From: an uncultured Bifidobacteriaceae bacterium
Lineage (GTDB): Bacteria; Actinomycetota; Actinomycetes; Actinomycetales; Bifidobacteriaceae
DNA: 64,000 nucleotides
NCBI GenBank assembly: GCA_946891915.1
Contig: CAMPNN010000001.1
Location: 71,730 to 135,729 of the forward strand
Direction of reading: 5' to 3'
Part shown: piece after piece, positions 17,746-27,007 of the stretch
Layout: each line of letters begins with the position of its first letter
How positions within the stretch are numbered: the stretch's first letter is position 1
The notes under the pieces: model-generated
What the model saw: the letters and a program-made list of their open reading frames with translations, nothing else
What the model was told of the DNA's origin: nothing
The model's database searches: none
Position numbers and translations under genes: made by a program

Positions 17746-19866
17746 GTGTCGACTTTGCTATCAAGTACAATTGATAACATGCTCCGAGAATTTTCTGTAG
17801 AAGTTATTCACCCAACTCAAAACGGTGATACCATTTATTCGCTCCTTGCTAATCGTGCTATGCGTGACCCTCAGGGAGTTGTTGCGCAGTGGCAAGATGA
17901 TGACACTCGCCAATGGCATGATGTTACTTCTTCCGAAATGCTTAGTAAAGTCCGCTCCGTAGCTCGTGGATTGATCGCCCTTGGTGTTCAGCATGGGTCG
18001 AAAGTTGTTATTTACTCTGCTACCTGCTACGAGTGGGGTGTTGTTGATTTTGCGTGTGCTTGCATTGGTGCGGTTACTATTCCTATTTACGAAACCGATT
18101 CTGCTTTGCAAGCGGCGGAAATTATTGACGAAGTCAAGCCGGTTATAGCTTTTGCTGGTGACGATGCTCATGCGCAGTGCTTAGAGCGTGTTCGTCAGGA
18201 TCATAAGCGCATTACTTTGAAAACTGTTTTTAATTTCAAAGCTGGAGGCTTGGAAGCAGTTATTGATTTTGGCAAGTCGATTAGTGATGACGAGCTAAAT
18301 GAGTTTGTTTCAGCCGTTAAAGCTGATGATTTGGCCACAATTGTTTACACTTCTGGTTCTACAGGAAGGCCAAAGGGAGCTATGCTTTCGAACCGTAACT
18401 TTACGCATATTGTTTTTGCGGGTTACGATGTTCTTAGTGATATGCTTTGTAAGCCGAATCGTTTGCTTCTATTCCTGCCTTTGGCACATTGCTTTGCGCG
18501 CTACATTCAGTATGTTGCTATCGGTGCGCACGGTGTTATTGGCTATGTTCCTAACGCTAAGCATTTATTAGCAGACTTGCGTAGTTTTAAGCCTACCTAT
18601 TTGCTTGGTGTTCCACGAGTTTTTGAGAAGGTTTATAATGCTGCTTCTCAAAAAGCTGGTGCTGGTATTCGCGGACGCATTTTTGCTAAAGCTGTTCAGC
18701 ATTTCATTCAGTGGTCGCGTGACAATGTTGAAGGCAAAGCTCATTCTCTTGCTGCTCGCATAAATCATGCTTTGTATATGAAAACTGTTGGTTCTTCTAT
18801 TCGTTCAGCTTTGGGACCGAATCTTTCCTGGCTTGCGTGTGGAGGAGCGCCGATTAATGCTGATTTAGCTCACTTCTTTAACGGTTTAGACGGTATTACG
18901 TTTATTCAGGGTTATGGAATGACTGAAACCGCGGCTCCGTGTGTTGTTAATTTTGAGCATGCTAATCAAGTAGGTTCAGTTGGTCGTCCTGGTCCTGGAA
19001 TCACTATTCGTCTTGCTGACGATAACGAAGTTCTTATTAAGGGACCTAATGTTTTTATGGGCTACTATAACAAGCCTGAGCTTACAGCTGAAGTTATTGA
19101 TGAAGATGGTTGGTTGCATTCCGGCGATCTTGGTGAAATTGATGATGAAGGTTTCCTTTCCATTACTGGTCGTAAGAAGGATATTATTATTACCGCTGGT
19201 GGAAAGAACATTAGTCCTGCTCCTATGGAAAGCATTATTGCGCAATGCCCACTAGTTTCTCACGCTGTAGTTGTTGGTGATGGTAAGCCGTTTGTTTCTG
19301 CTTTAATTGAGCTTGAGCCAGATATGGTTCGTTCTTGGCTTAAAAACAAGGGTATGGATGTTGATCTTCCGCTTAGCGAAATTGCAGAAAATGATGCTGT
19401 TCGTTCTGTAATTCAGCAATTTATTGATCAGGCAAATAGTACTGTTTCTCGCGCTGAGTCTGTACGTAAATTTGTTATTTTGCAAGATGAGTTTACTCAA
19501 GATGCCGGTACTTTGACTCCAAGTATGAAGATTGTGCGTCCTAAGATTCTTGCTAAATATGCGGATATTATTGAAACGCAGCTGTATGCTCCTAAGCCAA
19601 ATGTGCGTCCTTTGCCGGCAACGGTTAAGATTCTCGATAAAACCACTGAAACGGTTAAGCAAGCTCAAGAAACAGTTAAGCAAGCTCAAGAAGCGGTAAC
19701 GCCAAGAGTTCGTCAAGCCATTAATCAAGCTGCAACTCATTTGAAGCATTTTAGCGAAGAAACATCTTATGATTCTTCAGATTCCGCCGATGCTGTTCAT
19801 CATAAACACAATGAGAATGATGAACATGAGCCTAATGCTTACGAAGAGCGTAGTAGCAACAACTAG
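17746..19866 (+). CDS. Long-chain acyl-CoA synthetase (AMP-forming)
   Basis: A 706-residue ANL-superfamily enzyme that activates fatty acids through an acyl-AMP intermediate. The P-loop YTSGSTGRPKGAMLSN lies near residue 202. GYGMTETAAP, LHSGDLGEIDDEGFLSITGR and KDIIITAGGKNISP are the adenylation motifs; the final lysine region is PSMKIVRPKIL. The C-terminal 90 residues form an extension with three heptad-like repeats (ETVKQAQ) and a charged tail, which is unusual. The start is GTG 17746 without a clear ribosome site; ATG 17779 is an alternative. Upstream are two short tandem arrays. Confidence 0.9.
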   Translation: MSTLLSSTIDNMLREFSVEVIHPTQNGDTIYSLLANRAMRDPQGVVAQWQDDDTRQWHDVTSSEMLSKVRSVARGLIALGVQHGSKVVIYSATCYEWGVVDFACACIGAVTIPIYETDSALQAAEIIDEVKPVIAFAGDDAHAQCLERVRQDHKRITLKTVFNFKAGGLEAVIDFGKSISDDELNEFVSAVKADDLATIVYTSGSTGRPKGAMLSNRNFTHIVFAGYDVLSDMLCKPNRLLLFLPLAHCFARYIQYVAIGAHGVIGYVPNAKHLLADLRSFKPTYLLGVPRVFEKVYNAASQKAGAGIRGRIFAKAVQHFIQWSRDNVEGKAHSLAARINHALYMKTVGSSIRSALGPNLSWLACGGAPINADLAHFFNGLDGITFIQGYGMTETAAPCVVNFEHANQVGSVGRPGPGITIRLADDNEVLIKGPNVFMGYYNKPELTAEVIDEDGWLHSGDLGEIDDEGFLSITGRKKDIIITAGGKNISPAPMESIIAQCPLVSHAVVVGDGKPFVSALIELEPDMVRSWLKNKGMDVDLPLSEIAENDAVRSVIQQFIDQANSTVSRAESVRKFVILQDEFTQDAGTLTPSMKIVRPKILAKYADIIETQLYAPKPNVRPLPATVKILDKTTETVKQAQETVKQAQEAVTPRVRQAINQAATHLKHFSEETSYDSSDSADAVHHKHNENDEHEPNAYEERSSNN
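19648..19701 (+). repeat. 21-bp units coding ETVKQAQ in the acyl-CoA synthetase tail
   Basis: Units at 19648-19668 and 19669-19689 are near identical, and a diverged third begins at 19690. They code heptads that could form a short coiled coil or amphipathic helix. Confidence 0.8.
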
Positions 19867-19939
19867 AATAAAACTTACTAGTGTTTAATCTGTGATTATT
19901 CTTAGTAGTTGTACTATTTGTTTGAATAAGGAGTTTTGA

Positions 19940-20428
19940 GTGGCTATTAGAAGAATCCGTGTTGTTCCGGATCCTGTATTGCGCACGCCTTGTGACGAAA
20001 TACGCGAAATTAGTCCGGCAGTTAAGCGTTTAGTTGAGGATTTGCTGGAAACAGTAAACGATCCGGGTCGTGCAGGGTTGTCAGCTAATCAAATTGGCGT
20101 GAGCTTAAGGGCTTTTTCGTACAATATTGACGGACGCATAGGCTATATTCTCAATCCTGTGCTTGAAGAGCTTAGTGGAGAACAGTACGATGACGAAGGA
20201 TGCCTTTCGGTTCCAGGATTATGGTACAAAACTCGCAGAGCTAATTATGCGCGTGCGCGAGGTATTGATTTAGACGGCAAAACCGTTGTGCTTGAAGGTG
20301 AGGGTCTTATGGCCCGCATGTTGCAGCATGAGTGTGATCATTTAGATGGCCACATTTATTTGGATCGTCTTGAGAAAGATGTTCGTCGTCAAGCCTTGCG
20401 CGAGCTTCGTAATAATATGAACAACTAG
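19940..20428 (+). CDS. def: Peptide deformylase
   Basis: A 162-residue metalloenzyme that removes the N-formyl group from nascent proteins. All three motifs are present: [17 protein letters not shown] with the metal-binding cysteine, and QHECDHLDG with the HExxH-type metal ligands and catalytic glutamate. GTG 19940 is preceded by AAGGAG (19928-19933). The C-terminus is basic and short. A terminator follows at 20479. Confidence 0.96.
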   Translation: MAIRRIRVVPDPVLRTPCDEIREISPAVKRLVEDLLETVNDPGRAGLSANQIGVSLRAFSYNIDGRIGYILNPVLEELSGEQYDDEGCLSVPGLWYKTRRANYARARGIDLDGKTVVLEGEGLMARMLQHECDHLDGHIYLDRLEKDVRRQALRELRNNMNN

Positions 20429-20478
20429 TTTTTATCGGTTAGGTTATTTAGATTAGTTAGATTATTTGCGAAAAACGT

Positions 20479-20522
20479 CGGTACTTTTTGTTGCTTGTAA
20501 AGCTTAAAAAGTACCGATTTTT
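20479..20522 (+). terminator. Rho-independent terminator after def
   Basis: CGGTACTTTTT (20479-20489) pairs with AAAAAGTACCG (20506-20516), followed by ATTTTT. Confidence 0.9.
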
Positions 20523-20535
20523 AGTATTTAGTATC

Positions 20536-20544
20536 TGTTATAAT
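20536..20544 (+). promoter_or_regulatory. Extended -10 promoter for rpsB
   Basis: TGTTATAAT is a perfect extended -10 element (TG-N-TATAAT), with TATAAT at 20539-20544. The -35 region is weak. It implies a leader of about 195 nt before rpsB. Confidence 0.75.
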
Positions 20545-20653
20545 CTAGCTTCGTGCGTCCCTTTTGAGCATGATTATTGTCGCGTTATATGATTGCTCGC
20601 TTTTTTATTGTCTACAATGATGCACAAATACGCGCCATGTACGCGTCCGTTCG

Positions 20654-20730
20654 TGTCGGTCGGCTTGATTTTAGACGTATGTCTTAAGCCAAGTTGCATG
20701 CGAGCAGACATGGCCAGGCAAGAACCGACA
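20654..20730 (+). promoter_or_regulatory. Candidate three-way-junction leader of rpsB
   Basis: TGTCGGT (20654-20660) pairs with ACCGACA (20724-20730). Inside are hairpin A, GGCTT/AAGCC (20662-20666 with 20686-20690) with a TAGAC/GTCTTA tip, and hairpin B, TTGC/GCAA (20694-20697 with 20718-20721). The closing helix ends directly before the AGAAAGG ribosome site. This layout suits autoregulation by ribosomal protein S2, but I cannot match it to a named leader family. Confidence 0.55.
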
Positions 20731-20746
20731 AGAAAGGTATATTGAT

Positions 20747-21565
20747 ATGGCACAGATTACCATGAGTGAAATGCTGAAGGCTGGTTTGCACTTCGGCCAT
20801 CAGACTCGTCGCTGGAATCCAAAGATGAAGCAATTTATTCTTACCCAGCGCAATGGTATTCATATCATCAATTTGTTCAAGTCTCTCGACATGATCGACA
20901 AGGCTTATGACTTCATTAAGCAGACTGTTGCTCACAACGGCACCGTGCTTTTCGTTGGTACTAAGAAGCAGGCTCAGGAAGCTGTACAGAATCAAGCTAC
21001 TCGCGTGAACATGCCTTACGTGTGCGAGCGCTGGCTTGGTGGTATGTTGACTAACTTCCAGACTGTTTCCACTCGCGTTAAGCGCCTCAAGGAACTTGAG
21101 GAAATGGACTTTAGTGATGTTCGTGGCTCCGGCTTGACCAAGAAGGAACTTTTGCTTCTTGAGCGCGAGAAGGATAAGCTTTCAAAGCAGCTCGGTGGTA
21201 TCCGCAACATGAACCGCACTCCTTCTGCAATGTTCGTTGTTGATATCAACAAGGAAGCTTTGGCTGTTGAAGAAGCTCACAAGCTTGGTATTCCAGTTGT
21301 GGCAATCGTTGACACCAACACTGATCCTGAAGCTGTTGAGTATCCAATCCCAGCTAACGACGACGCAATTCGCGGCGTTGAATTGTTGACCAGCCTTATG
21401 GCCGACGCTGTAGCTGAAGGTTTGCTCGAACATGCTGGTAAGGGCGCTAAGTCTGAAGGTGCTGACGCTCAGCCAATGGCAGCTTGGGAAAAGGAATTGC
21501 TCACCAAGGAAGGCGAAGCTGAAGCTAAGCCTGCTGAGGAAGAAAAGACTGAGGCAGAAGCCTAG
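20747..21565 (+). CDS. rpsB: 30S ribosomal protein S2
   Basis: A 272-residue small-subunit protein needed for S1 docking and initiation. The start [19 protein letters not shown], the segment [23 protein letters not shown] and [20 protein letters not shown] are diagnostic of bacterial S2. The C-terminal tail is acidic and rich in Ala/Glu, as in other actinobacteria. ATG 20747 follows AGAAAGG. It heads the conserved rpsB-tsf-pyrH-frr series. Its codons are more C/G-ended than neighbouring genes, as expected for high expression. Confidence 0.98.
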   Translation: MAQITMSEMLKAGLHFGHQTRRWNPKMKQFILTQRNGIHIINLFKSLDMIDKAYDFIKQTVAHNGTVLFVGTKKQAQEAVQNQATRVNMPYVCERWLGGMLTNFQTVSTRVKRLKELEEMDFSDVRGSGLTKKELLLLEREKDKLSKQLGGIRNMNRTPSAMFVVDINKEALAVEEAHKLGIPVVAIVDTNTDPEAVEYPIPANDDAIRGVELLTSLMADAVAEGLLEHAGKGAKSEGADAQPMAAWEKELLTKEGEAEAKPAEEEKTEAEA

Positions 21566-21588
21566 TTAAGCAATTTTGCAACCAGACT

Positions 21589-21646
21589 CTTAAAATAAAG
21601 CTGCAAATCACGTAGCGTGTAACACCAGTGTTTTGCAGCTTTTAAG
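21589..21646 (+). terminator. Hairpin between rpsB and tsf (attenuator-like)
   Basis: CTTAAAA...GCTGCAAA (21589-21595, 21600-21607) pairs with TTTGCAGC-TTTTAAG (21632-21646). The stem is long with a bulge, but the U-tract is short, so it may only partly stop transcription and set the rpsB:tsf ratio. Confidence 0.55.
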
Positions 21647-21672
21647 AATCATTTTGATACGAGGAGAACAAA

Positions 21673-22524
21673 ATGGCAGCAATTACTGCAGCGTTGATTA
21701 AGCAGGTGCGTGAAGAAACTGGCGCCGGCATGATGGACGTTAAAAAAGCTCTTACTGAAGCTGAAGGCGACGTTGCCCGCGCTAAGGAAATCATCCGCGC
21801 TAAGGGTATTCAGGCAGCTGGCAAGCGTGAAGGTCGCAAGGCTCAGGAAGGCACCATCGCTTATAAGGTTGTTAAGTCTGCTGAAGGCGAAACTGGTTAT
21901 GCAGTTGAGTTGAATTCCGAAACTGACTTCGTGGCAAAGACCCCTAAGTTCGTGGAATTCTCCAACACTGTTCTTGGCCATGCTGTTGAAGCTTCCGCTT
22001 CTACTGCTGAAGAAGTACTTGCAGCACCAGCTGATGGCGCAACTGTTAAGGAATCGGTCGAAGAAGCAGCAGCTTTGTTCGGTGAGCACGTCAAGGTTGG
22101 CCAGGTTGCTAAGGTAAGCGGTCCACACGTTGAGATTTATGCTCACAAGAAGTCCGTGGAATTGCCTCCAAGCATTGTTTCCATGATTGCTACTGACGAA
22201 GCTGGCGCAAAGGTCGCTCACGAAGCAGCTTTGCAGATTTCCGCTATGGGTGCTCAGTGGCTTCGTCGCGAAGATGTTCCAGAAGAAGTTTTGGAATCTG
22301 AGCGTCGCGTTGCTACAGAGAAATCCTTGGCTGAAGGCAAGCCAGAGAAGATTGTTCCAAAGATTGTTGAAGGCCGCATGAACGCCTTCTTCAAGGAGAC
22401 TGTGCTTCTCGAACAGGCTTACGTTAAGGATCCATCCAAGAGCGTTGGTGACTTGTTTAAGGAAGTTGGCGGCACCGCTTTGGCTTTCGCTCGTCTTGAG
22501 GTTGGCAAGGGCGCTGCTGAGTAA
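21673..22524 (+). CDS. tsf: Elongation factor Ts
   Basis: A 283-residue guanine-nucleotide exchange factor for EF-Tu. The N-terminal UBA-like domain reads LIKQVREETGAGMMDVKKAL, the hallmark of EF-Ts. The EF-Tu contact motif appears as ELNSETDFVAKTP near residue 78. The C-terminal module includes FFKETVLLEQAYVKD. ATG 21673 follows GAGGAG. The gene is cotranscribed with rpsB through the hairpin at 21589 or made from the same leader promoter. A strong terminator follows. Confidence 0.98.
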   Translation: MAAITAALIKQVREETGAGMMDVKKALTEAEGDVARAKEIIRAKGIQAAGKREGRKAQEGTIAYKVVKSAEGETGYAVELNSETDFVAKTPKFVEFSNTVLGHAVEASASTAEEVLAAPADGATVKESVEEAAALFGEHVKVGQVAKVSGPHVEIYAHKKSVELPPSIVSMIATDEAGAKVAHEAALQISAMGAQWLRREDVPEEVLESERRVATEKSLAEGKPEKIVPKIVEGRMNAFFKETVLLEQAYVKDPSKSVGDLFKEVGGTALAFARLEVGKGAAE

Positions 22525-22536
22525 GCATTGCTTATT

Positions 22537-22604
22537 GTAAGAATCAAAATTGATTCTTACTTAAACCAATGGGTTGTGTGCTTTTTGCGCACAACCCATT
22601 TTTT
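22537..22604 (+). terminator. Double hairpin terminator after tsf
   Basis: The first hairpin is GTAAGAATCA/TGATTCTTAC (22537-22560). The second is AATGGGTTGTGTGC/GCGCACAACCCATT (22568-22600), followed by TTTT. Confidence 0.93.
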
Positions 22605-22703
22605 ATGTTTATCTAACGTTTAATGTGCGTTTTGAGTGTCGCGTTTTATAGATAAACTAGCAAAGATATACTTGCATTCGCCGTGATGACTGGAGGAATC
22701 TGT

Positions 22704-23453
22704 ATGGCTGTTGCACAAGCAGAGGAAGGCAAGTCCCGCAGAGTTTTGTTAAAGCTTTCGGGTGAGGCATTTGGCGGAGGTGCTGTTGGCATTGACACTC
22801 ATGTTATTCGCAGAATTGCTGGTGAAATCATGATTGCAGTGCGTGAAGGTGTTCAGGTTGCCATTGTTGTTGGCGGCGGTAACTTCTTTAGGGGAGCCGA
22901 ACTTCAGCAGGCTGGTATTGATCGTAGCCGTGGTGACTATATGGGCATGTTGGGTACGGTTATGAATTGCTTAGCACTTCAAGATTTTTTGGAGCAGGCA
23001 GGTCAGGCAACGCGCGTTCAAACTGCTATCACAATGGGTCAGGTTGCAGAGCCTTATATTCCGCTAAAGGCTATTAGGCATCTTGAGAAGGGTCGTGTGG
23101 TTATTTTCGGCGCTGGTGCCGGTATGCCATATTTCTCAACAGACACTGTTTCTATTCAACGTTCTCTGGAAATTCATTGTGATGAAGTATTGATGGGCAA
23201 GAATGGCGTTGATGGTGTTTACAGTGCAGATCCTCGCAAGGATCCTAATGCTCGTAAATTCTTAACTCTAAATTATCATCGCGCTCTTGTTGATGGCTTA
23301 GCTGTAATGGATGCTTCTGCGCTTTCTATGGCTCGCGATAACAATCAGAAGATTCGCGTATTTGGTTTGGAAGGTGAAGGAAACGTAACTCGCGCTCTTG
23401 TTGGCGATTCTATTGGTACTTTGGTATCTGACGCTGAACCAACATTTGCATAA
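22704..23453 (+). CDS. pyrH: UMP kinase
   Basis: A 249-residue amino-acid-kinase-fold enzyme that makes UDP from [16 protein letters not shown] near residue 15 is the nucleotide-binding start; [24 protein letters not shown] and GTGNPYFSTD-type [13 protein letters not shown] follow in the expected order. [18 protein letters not shown] is typical. ATG 22704 has GGAGGAA just upstream; an in-frame ATG at 22683 is further from any ribosome site. It is separated from tsf by a terminator, so it probably has its own promoter in 22605-22690. Confidence 0.97.
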   Translation: MAVAQAEEGKSRRVLLKLSGEAFGGGAVGIDTHVIRRIAGEIMIAVREGVQVAIVVGGGNFFRGAELQQAGIDRSRGDYMGMLGTVMNCLALQDFLEQAGQATRVQTAITMGQVAEPYIPLKAIRHLEKGRVVIFGAGAGMPYFSTDTVSIQRSLEIHCDEVLMGKNGVDGVYSADPRKDPNARKFLTLNYHRALVDGLAVMDASALSMARDNNQKIRVFGLEGEGNVTRALVGDSIGTLVSDAEPTFA

Positions 23454-23580
23454 GTATTTGTGCTGATAATGCGTTTTGTGCGCAATTGCTGAATAGCAAT
23501 TTAGTATTTTCGCGTTATGTCATGCTAAGTTTTGTATTAGGTATTTTTGTACGTGTATCTAACACTGTAAAGGAGAACAA

Positions 23581-24135
23581 ATGTCAGCAATTATTGATCA
23601 AGCCAAGGAGCAGATGAATAAGTCCGTGGAAGCCACTAAGGAGAATTTCATGGGCATTCGTACCGGCCGCGCTAATCCTGCTTTGCTAAACGGCATTATG
23701 GTTGATTATTACGGCGCACCGACTCCAATTAAGGCTGTTGCTTCAATCGGTGTTCCAGAGCCTCGCACTCTTTCTGTGACTCCTTTTGACGCTTCTCAGG
23801 CTAATGCTGTTGAGAAAGCTATTCGCGACTCTGACTTAGGCGTGAGCCCTAATCGTGACGGTAATGTTATTCGTGTAACAATGCCGGAACTTACAGAGGA
23901 ACGTCGTAAGGAATACGTCAAGCTTGCTAAGAACAAGGCTGAAGAAGGCAAGGTGGCTGTGCGAAATATTCGTCGTAAAGCCAAGGAAACTATCGACAAG
24001 TCCGTTAAAGATGGTGAGCTTGGTGAAGACGAAGGCGATCGTTTGCTTAAGGAACTTGACAAGCTAACTAAGCAAGTTACTGATTCTTTGGATGTTTTAC
24101 TTGACGGTAAGCAAAAAGAAATTATGGAAGTTTGA
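23581..24135 (+). CDS. frr: Ribosome recycling factor
   Basis: A 184-residue protein that splits post-termination ribosomes with EF-G. MSAIIDQAKEQMNKSVEA, RTGRANPALL, VPEPRTLSVTPFD, PNRDGNVIRVTMPELTEERR and the KEEE-like charged C-terminal helix are all in place, and the length is exactly typical. ATG 23581 follows AAAGGAGA. A small hairpin (AATTGCT/AGCAATT, 23484-23501) lies between pyrH and frr. cdsA follows closely. Confidence 0.98.
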   Translation: MSAIIDQAKEQMNKSVEATKENFMGIRTGRANPALLNGIMVDYYGAPTPIKAVASIGVPEPRTLSVTPFDASQANAVEKAIRDSDLGVSPNRDGNVIRVTMPELTEERRKEYVKLAKNKAEEGKVAVRNIRRKAKETIDKSVKDGELGEDEGDRLLKELDKLTKQVTDSLDVLLDGKQKEIMEV

Positions 24136-24167
24136 GGTTTTATAGTTTCAATCTGAATGGGTGTCGT

Positions 24168-25193
24168 ATGAATAAAGAAGAACAGCATGATTTTGCCAAT
24201 GAAGCCAATAAATCGAGTGCTGAGCACACTGTGAATGAATCCAATTCGTCTACTGGTGTGGCAAGCTCTAACGGCACCCATGAAACTTTAATAGATATTA
24301 ATCGCAGAACCGGCCGTAATATGCCTCAGGCTATTGCAACTGCCGCAGTTCTTGTTGTGGCCATTATTGCATGTTTGCTTATTAGCATAGATGTTTTTGT
24401 GGTTCTTATGGCTGCTTTTATGGTTCTTGCGCTTTGGGAGCTTCATGTTGATTTTGCAACTATCGGGTTGCACATTCCGTTTGTTACGTTGTCTTTATGC
24501 TCGCTAATTACTATTTTTGCAACTTATTATGCAAAATGGCATGCTGTAGCTATGGCTAGTGGTATTACAGCATCGCTGCTACTCACGTTGATTTGTGCAA
24601 CATTAAGCAATACTGTTTCTGCTAGAACCATGCAAGCTGTTGAAAAGAAACTTCAAGGTTCTACACACGCTTCGCACGAGCACACTTTATTTACGAATAT
24701 GTCTGTTTCACTATTCGTAGTTTTGTATATTCCACTGTTGGCTTCTTGTATTGTTCTTGCTTTAACTAATACGCGTTATGCTGTTGCTCATGCTATGCTA
24801 CTAGTATTCTTGCCTGCTTTAAGCGATACTGGTGGTTTATTTGCTGGTGCTTGGTTTGGTAAGCATAAGCTTTCTCCGCGTATCTCACCTAAAAAGTCTA
24901 TTGAAGGCTTAGTTGGTTCCATGCTTTTTGCAATTATTGGTGCGTATGCGATTATTGCAGGTTTTTATGGATCTTCATGGCTTAATTTCTGGTGGATGCC
25001 GCTTATTATGGGTATTGCTTCTGGAATAGTTGGTACCTTTGGAGATTTGTGTGCTTCTATGTTGAAGCGCGATATTGGTATTAAAGATATGGGTCATTTG
25101 CTTAAAGGTCATGGCGGTGTTCTTGACCGCGTAGATTCCATTTTGCTTTGTGGTCCTGTGCTACTTGTTCTTTTGCATCTCGCTAATTTTTAA
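24168..25193 (+). CDS. cdsA: Phosphatidate cytidylyltransferase
   Basis: A 341-residue membrane enzyme that makes CDP-diacylglycerol from phosphatidate and CTP. The C-terminus has the family signature SMLKRDIGIKDMGHLLKGHG followed by GVLDRVDS. About eight hydrophobic segments are seen after a polar N-terminus of about 60 residues. ATG 24168 lies 32 bp after the frr stop, with only a weak GGGTG site; an overlapping TTG at 24132 seems unlikely. Its product feeds PgsA further along this cluster. Confidence 0.95.
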   Translation: MNKEEQHDFANEANKSSAEHTVNESNSSTGVASSNGTHETLIDINRRTGRNMPQAIATAAVLVVAIIACLLISIDVFVVLMAAFMVLALWELHVDFATIGLHIPFVTLSLCSLITIFATYYAKWHAVAMASGITASLLLTLICATLSNTVSARTMQAVEKKLQGSTHASHEHTLFTNMSVSLFVVLYIPLLASCIVLALTNTRYAVAHAMLLVFLPALSDTGGLFAGAWFGKHKLSPRISPKKSIEGLVGSMLFAIIGAYAIIAGFYGSSWLNFWWMPLIMGIASGIVGTFGDLCASMLKRDIGIKDMGHLLKGHGGVLDRVDSILLCGPVLLVLLHLANF

Positions 25194-25228
25194 TCTAGCA
25201 ATCGTGGGCTTCGACTAATATCGACGCC

Positions 25229-26167
25229 ATGACAGTCTGTTATATTCCTTCGCCAAGTATTTCTCAATTTTCACTTGGTCCTATCAATATAAGGTTTTAT
25301 GCGCTTTCGATTCTTGCTGGAATTTTGATTGCAATGTACATTACTACTCGCCGTTGGAAGCGAGTAGGTGGTGATTTTAACCAAATTCTTGATTTAGTTC
25401 TTGTTAGTCTTCCGGCTGGTATTGTCGGTGCTCGCTTGTATCACGTCATAACTACTCCTGAAAAGTTTTTTGGTTCGCAGGGTGATTTTTTTGAAATTTT
25501 CAGAATTTGGAATGGCGGATTAGGTATTTGGGGTGGGATATTTTTAGGTGCGCTGGCTGCGTGTGCGTTTTGTAAGTATCGTAAATATCCTGTTGGCCTT
25601 TTGGCTGATTCTGCAGCTCCAGCGGTTCTTATTGCTCAAGGTGTTGGTAGGCTTGGAAACTGGTTTAATCAGGAACTTTATGGCGCTCCAACAACTTTGC
25701 CTTGGGGTTTGAAACTAAATTATGCTGCAACTCAAGCAATTGGCCATTCTGAACGTTGCTACGATGGGTTGACTTGTCCTGCGGGAACATTGTTCCACCC
25801 AACATTCTTGTATGAGATGATTTGGAATTTTGTTGGTGCTGCATTGCTGATTTGCTTTGGCAAAGTTCTTTATAAGAAGTTAAAAGCTGGCTCTTTGTTT
25901 GCGTTGTATGTTATGTGGTATACGGCTGGGCGAGTTTGGATTGAAGCGTTACGCATAGATTTTTCGCACGTTTTTTTGGGTGTTCGCATTAACGTATGGG
26001 TTTCTATTATTGTGTTTATTGTGGGAGCGGTATGTTTTGCGATTTTGCAGCGCAGTAATAGTACGCGCGAATCTCTTAATAATCGTCTTATTGACATAAC
26101 TTCTGATGAGCGCGAGCGTGAAGCACAAAATATTTCTAGTAGTAGCAAGTCTACTTCTAAAAATTAG
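25229..26167 (+). CDS. lgt: Prolipoprotein diacylglyceryl transferase
   Basis: A 312-residue membrane enzyme that adds diacylglycerol to lipobox cysteines. The Lgt signature GRLGNWFNQELYGAPT, the upstream RFYALSILAG, VGARLYHVIT and HPTFLYEMIWN are all visible; seven hydrophobic segments are predicted. The C-terminus ends in a Ser/Lys-rich tail. A likely client in this window is the lipoprotein GluB. ATG 25229 has no strong ribosome site. Confidence 0.96.
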   Translation: MTVCYIPSPSISQFSLGPINIRFYALSILAGILIAMYITTRRWKRVGGDFNQILDLVLVSLPAGIVGARLYHVITTPEKFFGSQGDFFEIFRIWNGGLGIWGGIFLGALAACAFCKYRKYPVGLLADSAAPAVLIAQGVGRLGNWFNQELYGAPTTLPWGLKLNYAATQAIGHSERCYDGLTCPAGTLFHPTFLYEMIWNFVGAALLICFGKVLYKKLKAGSLFALYVMWYTAGRVWIEALRIDFSHVFLGVRINVWVSIIVFIVGAVCFAILQRSNSTRESLNNRLIDITSDEREREAQNISSSSKSTSKN

Positions 26168-26223
26168 CTTAATATTAAAATTTGCTAGTACTCTAGTCGC
26201 TTGCATTTCCTAGAATGGATTTT

Positions 26224-26889
26224 ATGAATATACAAATAGCACCTAGTATTCTTTCCGCAGATTTTTGCAATCTTGAGCGCGATCTTGATGCAATTTCAAA
26301 CGCGGATCTTGTTCACGTTGATGTGATGGATCATCATTTTGTACCTAATTTAACGTTGGGTGAGCCAATTGTTAAGAGAATTTGCGAAGTAACTAAGCTT
26401 CCTGTTGACGTTCACTTAATGATTGAGGATCCTGATCGTTGGGCTCCTGAATACGCTAAGCTTGGAGCTGCTTCTGTTAGCTTCCATATGGGTGCCACTC
26501 ATGCTCCTGTGCGTTTGGCGCGTCAACTTCGTGATATGGGCTGCAAAGCTTGTTTTGCTGTGCGCCCTGCAGAGCCTGTGGAGCCTATTTTTGATATTCT
26601 TGACGAATTTGACATGGTTCTTATTATGACTGTTGAGCCAGGTTTTGGTGGTCAAAAGTTCTTAAGTAACCAAATGAATAAAGTTCGTCGTTTGCGTGAT
26701 GAAATCACTCGCCGAGGACTTCAAACGCATATTCAGGTCGATGGTGGTGTGAGTCCTTCTACTGCTGCCACAGTTGCTGAAGCTGGCGCTGACGTTCTTG
26801 TTGCTGGTTCTGCAGTTTATGGTGCTGCAAGTCCAGCTGAGGCGATTGAGGCTATTCGCAATACTGCTCAGGCTGCTTGGCGCTCATAG
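26224..26889 (+). CDS. rpe: Ribulose-phosphate 3-epimerase
   Basis: A 221-residue TIM-barrel enzyme that interconverts ribulose 5-phosphate and xylulose 5-phosphate. The substrate for the bifid shunt phosphoketolase is xylulose 5-phosphate. Motifs: IAPSILSADF, VHVDVMDHHFVPNLT with metal ligands, DVHLMIEDP, MTVEPGFGGQKF and the phosphate-binding QVDGGVSPSTA. ATG 26224 fits the family length; an ATG at 26215 adds three residues. No clear Shine-Dalgarno is seen for either. A hairpin terminator follows at 26901. Confidence 0.96.
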   Translation: MNIQIAPSILSADFCNLERDLDAISNADLVHVDVMDHHFVPNLTLGEPIVKRICEVTKLPVDVHLMIEDPDRWAPEYAKLGAASVSFHMGATHAPVRLARQLRDMGCKACFAVRPAEPVEPIFDILDEFDMVLIMTVEPGFGGQKFLSNQMNKVRRLRDEITRRGLQTHIQVDGGVSPSTAATVAEAGADVLVAGSAVYGAASPAEAIEAIRNTAQAAWRS

Positions 26890-26900
26890 TTTGCATATTA

Positions 26901-26935
26901 TTGGGGGCATATGTGTAGTATGTCCCCAATTTATT
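26901..26935 (+). terminator. Rho-independent terminator after rpe
   Basis: TTGGGGGCATA (26901-26911) pairs with TATGTCCCCAA (26919-26929), followed by TTTATT. Confidence 0.75.
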
Positions 26936-27007
26936 AAGTTTGTAGCGTTTTGTAATTTGCGCTCTTTTATTAAAGCGTGTGAGCGTGTGAAATTAAAGGA
27001 ATATATT

